From Halomonas lysinitropha (GTDB taxonomy: Bacteria; Pseudomonadota; Gammaproteobacteria; Pseudomonadales; Halomonadaceae): a stretch of 64,000 bases of DNA. The notes beneath the pieces were generated by a model. The model had not been told where the DNA came from, did not search any database, and saw nothing but the letters and a program-made list of their open reading frames with translations. The stretch lies in assembly GCF_902500215.1 (NCBI RefSeq), contig NZ_CABVOU010000041.1, forward strand, positions 18,582 to 82,581. Direction: 5' to 3'. The number at the start of each line of letters is the position of its first letter. Position 1 is the stretch's first letter. The position numbers and the translations under genes were made by a program. Below are positions 58,561-64,000 of this stretch, piece by piece.

Positions 58561-59694
58561 ATGGGATGTAATGCTTGGAACCATCCGCCAGGTTGTCGTT
58601 GTGGATGGGGAGGTGATGGTCATAAAGGAAAAAGCCCCGGTGGTTGGCAAGGCGGTGGATACGCAATAGGTAGAATGAACCACAGTCTTACAACTTACAG
58701 TGATACGGAAACTGATAACCGAGCAACTACATGTCCGAAGTGTGGAAGTAATGTGTTTTTTATTAGGCATAATGGAGGCTCGGTTTGGCTAGATCCGCCT
58801 CTCTCACCTCCTTGGTATAAGCATCCATGTTTCGATTATGAAACTGCCGGCGAGGAAAGGCGAGCACTTTTTAAATCAGGAAATGGAAATCAAAAATATC
58901 GAAGCCAGTCAACTAAATTATTTGTAGTGGATTCGTGCAGATTTTCACAAGAATTCCTCACAACAAACGTCAAAGGTGGTTTCGAAGATGGTGGAATATA
59001 CTCCATTACATTGAAAGGCGATGCTAGACGCTTTGCCGGTATCTTGTGTTTTACTGACACTTCAACAAAAGAGATATGGCCGGTTAATGATTCTGAATTA
59101 AAGATGATATTTCAAGGAAGGATGGCAAAGATCGATGGTGCACGGTATATAGAAGAGCGAAGGGCCTCTTTAAGAAAAGAATCAGATGGAGTCAGGAAGA
59201 AGTATGCTGTAAAAAAGAAAGAAATAGAGCAGAAAGAATCATATGCATGCAAGCTGTGTAAATCAGTATTCGATGCTCAGAAGAAATATAGAAAGCATTT
59301 GAGAAAGGCACATAATGTCATTGAAATTAGTTTTTACGGGCACGTTACTGGTTTTTTAATTTGTGATCAGAATGATTTGGGAGATGCTGAAGGCACTTAT
59401 AGCAATAAGAACGAAAAGGATGAAGAGAATCACCCGAAAGCTGAATTTAGAGAAATTGATGAAGTTCGCTTCCTGATAACTTCCTCGATTAATGCCAAAA
59501 CAGATGATGAAGGATGGGCAAAGTTAGGGAGTGTTGGGAGCTTGGTTTACCAAAAAGACCCCCTGTTCAAACCCAAAAATTATGGGTTCAAGAAGTTGTC
59601 TGGTTTAATTAAGTCTCTAGATTATGTTGAGGTGAGTGAGGCTCCAATGAAAAATAGTCCTGAGTCATACGAAATACATGTTAGGATTAGATAG
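58561..59694 (+). CDS. Zinc-ribbon/C2H2/OST-HTH (LOTUS) protein
   Basis: A 377-residue AT-rich gene. The N terminus is a Gly/Cys-rich segment (MGCNAWNHPPGCRCGWGG). A zinc-ribbon-like part follows (CPKC at 58-61, further Cys at 90). A classical C2H2 finger, C-x2-C-x12-H-x4-H, spans residues 230-251. The C-terminal residues 303-375 fit the OST-HTH/LOTUS RNA-binding fold: ITSSINAKTDDEGWAKLGSV and KPKNYGFKKLSGLIKSLDYV. I start at ATG 58561 after GGGAG. Base and codon use differ sharply from the operon upstream, indicating separate transfer. An RNA-linked role, perhaps in defence, is inferred. Confidence 0.75.
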   Translation: MGCNAWNHPPGCRCGWGGDGHKGKSPGGWQGGGYAIGRMNHSLTTYSDTETDNRATTCPKCGSNVFFIRHNGGSVWLDPPLSPPWYKHPCFDYETAGEERRALFKSGNGNQKYRSQSTKLFVVDSCRFSQEFLTTNVKGGFEDGGIYSITLKGDARRFAGILCFTDTSTKEIWPVNDSELKMIFQGRMAKIDGARYIEERRASLRKESDGVRKKYAVKKKEIEQKESYACKLCKSVFDAQKKYRKHLRKAHNVIEISFYGHVTGFLICDQNDLGDAEGTYSNKNEKDEENHPKAEFREIDEVRFLITSSINAKTDDEGWAKLGSVGSLVYQKDPLFKPKNYGFKKLSGLIKSLDYVEVSEAPMKNSPESYEIHVRIR

Positions 59695-59745
59695 TCAGCG
59701 AAAATGATGTGAATCGATATGGCCACTGAAAAACAGCCATAAGTT

Positions 59746-60215
59746 GGTTCTTCGTCGTTTCATGTGGATTTGGCCTGATCAAGCCTGCGTCCCACGGAAC
59801 AACCAATCAGGTAGACCATCGCAATAAAGTTGGCCTTGTTCCGGTAGCCTTGTGCGCGTGATCGGGCTGCCCGGAACAGACCGTCATGCCTTCCAGACGT
59901 GCGGTGGTCGATCCAGCGCTTCATCTCTTGCTCGGCTTACGGCTCCAGCGTCGTTAGGGCCTTTGCCATCTTCTTGATCGGTGCCTGGCTGCTTACTGCC
60001 CTCCACACTCTTGACAAACTAGGGTGAATGGCCTGGCCATGGAGATCAAGGCGGGGGTGGGAAGTATGCAGGCGCTGCGTTTATGGTTTGAATTGAAGAG
60101 GCCCAGGCCATGGGACAGAACCTGAGTGTTGCCCATAACATGGTTTATTTCCTCGTGGGGTCATATACTGGCCAAGTTAAGGGGGAGCGAATTCCCGATC
60201 GAACGACGAAGAGCC
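59746..60215 (-). mobile_element. Decayed ISL3-type element, copy 1 (deletion derivative)
   Basis: A 470-bp relic bounded by GGTTCTTCGTCGTT and its inverted counterpart AACGACGAAGAGCC. The minus strand keeps the C-terminal end of an ISL3-family transposase (ARSRAQGYRNKANFIAMVYL and LDQAKST stop) with a 1-base deletion just upstream. Flanking octamers CATAAGTT and GAAAAGTT match in 6 of 8 bases, a possible worn target duplication. The rest of the element is deleted or unrecognisable. It resembles the copy at 63028-63511. Confidence 0.7.
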
Positions 60216-60257
60216 GAAAAGTTTTTTAGCGATCCCTTGAATAAATATTTTAGAGTT

Positions 60258-60677
60258 TTAAATATCGATTATGGAGTTTAAGTCTTTCCATAAGCTAAGT
60301 TTGGCTTTATCGTCTGCTTCGTAAGTGGCGAGCATTTCTATCATGCTCTCCATACCATAATCTAACCATCCATTTTTAATGGCATCTGAGATTTGAAGGA
60401 ATGGATAGATTATTCCGATGACATCTTTTTCCCATACGCTCTCTTGAGTTGTGCTGTCATACGCACCCCAAGATTTCCCGGAGTCGGTAAGAAAATACTT
60501 TCCTTGCTTATCTCTGGATTGCATGCCAGCAAGCAGCAAGGCTGAATGGATCTCCTCAGGGCTGTGGGTGGTTGGTAAATTTGAAGCTAGCTCGGCAGCC
60601 GAAAGATACTCGGAAAAGTATTCACGCAGTTTATTTAGCTTTTCCTTGAGAGCCGAAAGGTCTGTTTGTTGGTTCAT
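60258..60677 (-). CDS. Small AT-rich gene of unknown function
   Basis: A 139-residue soluble protein. The start is helical (LSALKEKLNKLREYFSEYLS), then LASNLPTTHSPEEIHSALLLA and KYFLTDSGKSWGAYDS resemble the small winged domain seen at the end of some phage antirepressors, but only loosely. ATG 60677 has GGAG upstream. Codon use is AT-rich, unlike the core genome. It lies between two insertion-sequence relics, so it is probably a cargo gene of the island. Confidence 0.6.
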   Translation of the reverse strand: MNQQTDLSALKEKLNKLREYFSEYLSAAELASNLPTTHSPEEIHSALLLAGMQSRDKQGKYFLTDSGKSWGAYDSTTQESVWEKDVIGIIYPFLQISDAIKNGWLDYGMESMIEMLATYEADDKAKLSLWKDLNSIIDI

Positions 60678-60839
60678 TAAGGTGCTCCGTTAGGTGAGAT
60701 GCGGATTTTAACCAATGTTGAGTGTCAAGGGGAAGAGTTTTATTTTCGTATCGCTGCTTCAGACACTTGGTGAACGACCAGATGTATTCACCGCCTGATT
60801 GGCACCGGATTTACCTGCTCCTCTTGATGAACCTACCAT

Positions 60840-60950
60840 GTGGCCAGGCAGGAGCCGTCATGTCGCCAGTGTCGGAAACGGTCATAGACCGTCTTCCAAG
60901 GACCGTAACGCTAAGGAAGGTCGTGCCACTTGGCGCCCGAACATAGGATC
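60840..60950 (-). mobile_element. Relic of an older IS5-family transposase gene
   Basis: This stretch resembles part of the intact IS5-family gene next door (compare AGACCGTCTTCCAAGGACCG at 60887 with the same string at 61617, and CGCCACTTGGCGCC-type sequence after it). It has many differences and no open frame. The intact element is inserted at its edge. In 60678-60839 I see nothing else. Confidence 0.65.
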
Positions 60951-61803
60951 TAGGTTCTGTCTGAAAAGTTGGCACGCAAGCAGCGATCTATGCAGGCCAG
61001 GCATACCATCGCTTTGAAGCTGCTGGCCAACTTGTCGTAGCGGGTGCAGACGCGGCGCAGTTCTTTGATCCAGCCGAAACAGCGCTCGATGATGTTGCGT
61101 TCTCGATAGCGGGGCTTGTCAAAGCCCCTTGGGGCGCCAGGGCTCGGCTTTCGCTTCATCTTACGCTGGGCAATGATCGGCTTCATGCGGTGCTGGTCGC
61201 AGTAGCGGCGAAGCGTATCGCTGTCATAGCCCTTGTCCGCCACAATATGGCGACAGCGTTTACGTGGCCTGCCCCTCGTTCCAGGCAGATGAACGTGTTC
61301 CATGGCCGGGATGAAGTGCCGTGTATCCGAGTCCTGCCCAGGCGAGAGCGTGAAGGTCAGCGGCCATCCATGCCGATCACATACCATGTGAATCTTGGTC
61401 GTCAGGCCGCCTCGGCTGCGCCCCAGGGCATGGTCTATGGGTTCTTGATGTCCCCCTTTTTACCGCCTCCTGAGGCGGCTCGGGTGGCTCGGATCGATGT
61501 CGAATCGATCATCCAGGTGTCCAGGTCCATCAGGCCATCCTCTCGCAAGCGAAGCTGGAGGCGCGCCAGGATGGCCTCGAAGGTGCCATCGTCGCGCCAC
61601 TGACGGAAGCGATCGCAGACCGTCTTCCAAGGACCGTAGCGTTCTGGCAGATCGCGCCACTTGGCGCCTGAGCAGAGGATCCAGAAGATACCGTTCAGCA
61701 CCTGGCGGTCATCGCGGCGGGGGCGCGCTGTTCTCTGCGGTGGCGACACGATGTCCTCGATGAGGTCCCAGCCGTTCTCGGAGATCTCGTAGCGTCCTGC
61801 CAT
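60950..61803 (-). CDS. IS5-family transposase, made by -1 frameshift (OrfA/OrfB)
   Basis: DDE transposase split in two frames. OrfA (61435-61803, 122 residues) has the N-terminal DNA-binding part and the first Asp in DTWMIDSTSI. OrfB (up to 60950) has the second Asp in IVADKGYDSD and the Glu in RYRERNIIERCFGWIKELRR. At 61453-61459 the minus strand reads A-AAG-GGG in the OrfA frame, a canonical -1 slippery heptamer. OrfB lies in exactly that frame. The stop codon TAG of OrfB is supplied by the CTAG target duplication. Confidence 0.88.
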
Positions 61804-61863
61804 GGGTCACTTATGCCTCAGCAGCATAGGTGACATTAGCAAATTCGAGTTTTCGGACAAAGC
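60954..61863 (-). mobile_element. Intact IS5-family insertion sequence (about 910 bp)
   Basis: Terminal inverted repeats GTTCTGTCTGAAAAGTTGGC and, at the other end on the minus strand, GCTTTGTCCGAAAACTCG are imperfectly matched. Both sides are flanked by CTAG (60950-60953 and 61864-61867), a target duplication. Length, transposase type and frameshift organisation fit the IS427-like group of the IS5 family. All catalytic residues are intact, so it may still be mobile. Confidence 0.85.
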
Positions 61864-61867
61864 CTAG

Positions 61868-62096
61868 TTAGTTGCACCACCCGTCAGGGACTTCTGAGCC
61901 CAACATTCTTTTAGTCCACGAGTGATAAAAATGAGCGCTTGCTTACTTGCTTACTCCCAGGTTCAAGCGCAGCCTGATAACAGGGCTCGAGTGACAAGAG
62001 GCCGGCCGCAAGTGACTGAAGGGTGAAACGTTGTCTAAGGGGCTCATACCCAAGTGACTGATACGATTCAACGCCTCACGCGAAAGAGGACATGAC
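61868..62096. other. Spacer upstream of the Gly-rich gene
   Basis: No gene is supported. It presumably carries the promoter of the Gly-rich gene, but I see no clear -35/-10 pair. Confidence 0.4.
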
Positions 62097-62744
62097 ATGA
62101 AGGCAAAAATTTTGACCTCACTGACCCTGGCCATCGGATTGCTGCCCCTGGCGGTGGTAGCCCAGGACCAGAACCTTTCGAACGATGACGTGGATGGGAT
62201 GCTCGTGGAGGAGATTGAGACCGTCCCCACTCAGCAGGCTCAGGAGACATTGGCAGATGTTCAGGAAGAGAATGCTCCCGATGAGGCCGACTTTGGCCTC
62301 GATACGGCTAGCGAGGCAGTGACCGAGGGTGGTGTTGGAGTCGATGGTCAGGCTACCAGCGACACCGCTAGTGAGGGTCGAAGCACCGAGGCCCGAGGCA
62401 ATGCAGGCGGTCTTAACAGCACCGCTGCTGGCGGCGCTAGAGGTAACGCGGGGGGTAGAGGTAACGCTGATGCTGCCGGCAGTGGCGGTGGTTCCGGCGG
62501 TGGCAGCGGTGCTGGAGGCAGTGGTTCCGGTGGTGGTCCTGGCGGTAACGGTGGTGGTCCTGGCGGTAACGGTGGTGGTCCTGGTGGCAACGGCGGTGGT
62601 CCTGGTGGCAACGGCGGTGGTCCTGGCGGCAACGGCGGTGGTCCTGGGGGCAACGGTGGTGGTCCTGGGGGCAACGGTGGTGGTCCTGGTGGCAACGGTG
62701 GTGGTCCTGGTGGCAACGGCGGTGGTCCTGGCGGTCGCAGCTAG
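62097..62744 (+). CDS. Secreted Gly-rich protein with GGGPGGN repeats
   Basis: A 215-residue protein with a signal peptide (residues 1-22, cleavage after VVA) and an acidic middle (residues 23-100). The Gly-rich tail has nine GGGPGGN units and a final GGGPGGR, encoded by 21-bp tandem repeats at 62529-62742. Proteins of this kind are usually disordered surface or envelope proteins; I know no function for this one. Start ATG 62097 has AGAGGA upstream. A hairpin follows the stop. The repeat number is likely to vary between strains. Confidence 0.75.
   Translation: MKAKILTSLTLAIGLLPLAVVAQDQNLSNDDVDGMLVEEIETVPTQQAQETLADVQEENAPDEADFGLDTASEAVTEGGVGVDGQATSDTASEGRSTEARGNAGGLNSTAAGGARGNAGGRGNADAAGSGGGSGGGSGAGGSGSGGGPGGNGGGPGGNGGGPGGNGGGPGGNGGGPGGNGGGPGGNGGGPGGNGGGPGGNGGGPGGNGGGPGGRS
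62529..62742 (+). repeat. 21-bp tandem repeat array within the Gly-rich gene
   Basis: Ten copies of a 21-bp unit, each coding GGGPGGN or, in the last, GGGPGGR. Third positions vary (GGC, GGT, GGG), so the protein is conserved more than the DNA. Confidence 0.9.
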
Positions 62745-62772
62745 TCGCTTGCTGACACCCATTGGCGTTATT

Positions 62773-62798
62773 AAGGCCGGCTCAACGAAGCTGGCCTT
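62773..62798 (+). terminator. Hairpin after the Gly-rich gene
   Basis: AAGGCCGGC and GCTGGCCTT form a 9-bp stem with one G-T pair and an 8-base loop, 29 bp after the stop codon. A short T-rich stretch follows. Between here and 63027 no gene is seen. Confidence 0.65.
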
Positions 62799-63027
62799 GT
62801 CATTTGAACTATTGATGCTTGGTGGCCACACTCGTCATCGGAAACTGTAAGACCTTCCTCTTAGCTCAGTGCGTCAGAAGTCCATCATGGCCTCCGACAA
62901 CTAAGCCGAGTTGTGGAAAAGTCTTAGGGATAGCTACGAGCTGGGCTAGATTTAGCGGCTCCCCTTTCCGATGAGTGCTGCAATCTCTGTTTTGATGACA
63001 GGTTGAGGCCCGGGACGGTCTGACATC

Positions 63028-63511
63028 GGTTCTTCGTCGTTTCATGTAGATTTTCCCTGATCCAGCAGGCGGCCCACGGAACTACCGATCAGGTAGATCA
63101 TCGCTATGGAGTCGGCCTCGTTCAGGTAGCCGCGTGCACGTGACCTGTCCGCCTGGAAAAGACCGGTCATGCCTTCCAAGCGAGCGTTGGTCAGGCCGGA
63201 TATCTGATCGGCATGGCACTCGAGCGTCGTCAGGGCTTTCGGTATCGGCTTGAGCAGTGCCTGGCCGGTTACTGCTCCTCTCACTCCTGACAGAATAGGC
63301 TGCCTGGTTTGGCTTGGCTTGGCTTGGCCTCGACGAGATAATGAGGCCGTGGGGTGGAAAGTATCCAAGTGCTGCTTATTGAGAACACAGAGCTCTTCCA
63401 GCACCAGACTAGGGCAGACCAAGGTGCCGTCCATGCCATACTTCCTGTCCGTTGGAGGTCATATCCTGGCCCAGCTCAGAGGACGAATTCCACACCCAGC
63501 GACGGAGAGCC
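63028..63511 (-). mobile_element. Decayed ISL3-type element, copy 2 (deletion derivative)
   Basis: A 484-bp relic with the same ends as copy 1: GGTTCTTCGTCGTT on the left, AGCGACGGAGAGCC on the right. The minus strand keeps an open transposase tail (LTNARLEGMTGLFQADRSRA, ARGYLNEADSIAMIYLIGSS, LDQGKST stop). A short GGCTT repeat tract lies near 63308-63328. The catalytic part is missing. The two copies lie in the same orientation 3.3 kb apart and bracket the IS5, the small AT-rich gene and the Gly-rich gene. Confidence 0.7.
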
Positions 63512-63963
63512 CTAATATTCGACAATCTTTTATGTTATAAACTCACCAATCACTCCCGTAACGTGAAAAAAAATCTCGCACAGAAATGAATTGCTTTATC
63601 TTGGGGTGAGCTATAGTAAACATGCCTAAGCAAGACGCTCCCTGGCGACAAATACGAGACCTACGACATTGACCATGCGCTTATTGTTCTGATAAGCACA
63701 TGTGGCTTGCCCAAGTCATTGCAATGTCCTCATCGAGACGCCTCAGGCTGATGGCATGGCGATTTTCGCAACGTGCAACACCGCATCGGGGACTCGAGCA
63801 TCCATGCCTTCGGTTATCGCGCCGAGGGACCATCAAAGCACCTGCTCTCAGAAAATGCTGTGCTGCTCCTGCGTGACTCAGCGCCGTAGGGCTCATCATG
63901 GTAAGTGACTAGGCAGATATTTTCATGCATAGTGCCGATAGGATTTCAGCTTAGGACGGCAGC
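63512..63963. other. Non-coding stretch at the right end
   Basis: An AT-rich part (63525-63640) is followed by mixed sequence. Short frames occur on both strands, but none has a convincing start, codon use or family resemblance. Confidence 0.5.
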
Positions 63964-64000
63964 ATGGCAAGTCGCTTCATCTCTCCCCTGGCAGAGGACG
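63964..64000 (+). CDS. Possible start of a gene cut by the window end
   Basis: ATG 63964 is preceded by AGGA at good spacing and opens MASRFISPLAED up to the edge. There is too little sequence to identify it. Confidence 0.35.
   Translation, partial: MASRFISPLAED

Noticed and set aside
62529..62742. Possible CRISPR array
   Set aside because: The repeats are tandem without unique spacers and keep one reading frame.
62118..62831. Thr/Ala-rich and Pro-rich frames opposite the Gly-rich gene
   Set aside because: They arise from the 21-bp repeats read in other frames. Only the plus-strand frame has a signal peptide and a ribosome site.
63681..63899. Short minus-strand frame near the right edge
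   Set aside because: No ribosome site, odd composition and no family resemblance.

Overview
The window is GC-rich chromosomal DNA with dense genes. The ATGA and GTGA start/stop overlaps, the gene families and the gene orders (phosphate, arsenic, fatty-acid and biotin genes) suggest a halophilic gammaproteobacterium, most likely Halomonadaceae. That placement is an inference from content, because no rRNA or other marker gene is present. I recognised no tRNA, rRNA or CRISPR array.

Region 1 (1-26.9 kb) is largely about phosphate and toxic oxyanions. After transaldolase and a Bcr/CflA-type drug exporter comes pstSCAB behind a Pho box. A chromate transporter (chrA) follows pstB in the position where phoU often sits. 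Next are an arsenate operon (thioredoxin-type arsC, GAPDH, arsJ, arsR), a frameshifted cbpA with cbpM, a ZIP metal transporter, an ACR3-like carrier, a secreted inorganic pyrophosphatase behind its own Pho-box-like site, an ArsP-type permease with a small CxxC redox protein, an ECF sigma factor, a thiolase, and an acr3 operon (acr3, CC/Se protein, MFS). The region ends with a Pho-box-linked phnDCE1E2 importer and fetAB. Two nearly identical operators, 13.5 kb apart, tie the arsC and acr3 operons into one putative ArsR regulon.

Region 2 (27-39.8 kb) holds a PAS-GGDEF protein, relics of two broken genes and a fatty-acyl catabolic block (thiolase, TetR regulator, acyl-CoA synthetase, SDR dehydrogenase, acyl-CoA dehydrogenase) with recognisable operators. 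It continues with a zincin-like protein, an unusual HTH-GST fusion, a nucleoside deaminase, a Cys-rich protein behind a Fur-like box, and an AcuI-type reductase.

Region 3 (39.9-49.6 kb) is a coherent and poorly understood locus. The minus-strand train runs: outer-membrane-like protein, winged-helix protein, lipoprotein hydrolase, small ORF, a 662-residue protein with a papain-like Cys/His/Asn layout, and an ATP-grasp enzyme. Divergent from it are a second ATP-grasp enzyme and a CocE/NonD hydrolase. bioA follows at 49.6-50.9 kb.

Region 4 (51-64 kb) is an accessory island. A tightly packed plus-strand operon encodes an MmeI-like DNA methyltransferase that appears to lack its nuclease motif, an SF2 helicase, a GIY-YIG nuclease, a zinc-ribbon protein and an unknown 161-residue protein. 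After it come a relic of a second GIY-YIG gene and an AT-rich gene joining a zinc ribbon, a C2H2 finger and an OST-HTH/LOTUS domain. I read this as a candidate undescribed restriction or anti-phage system. The rest of the island holds two decayed ISL3-type elements, an intact IS5-family element nested beside an older relic, a small AT-rich gene, and a secreted Gly-rich repeat protein.
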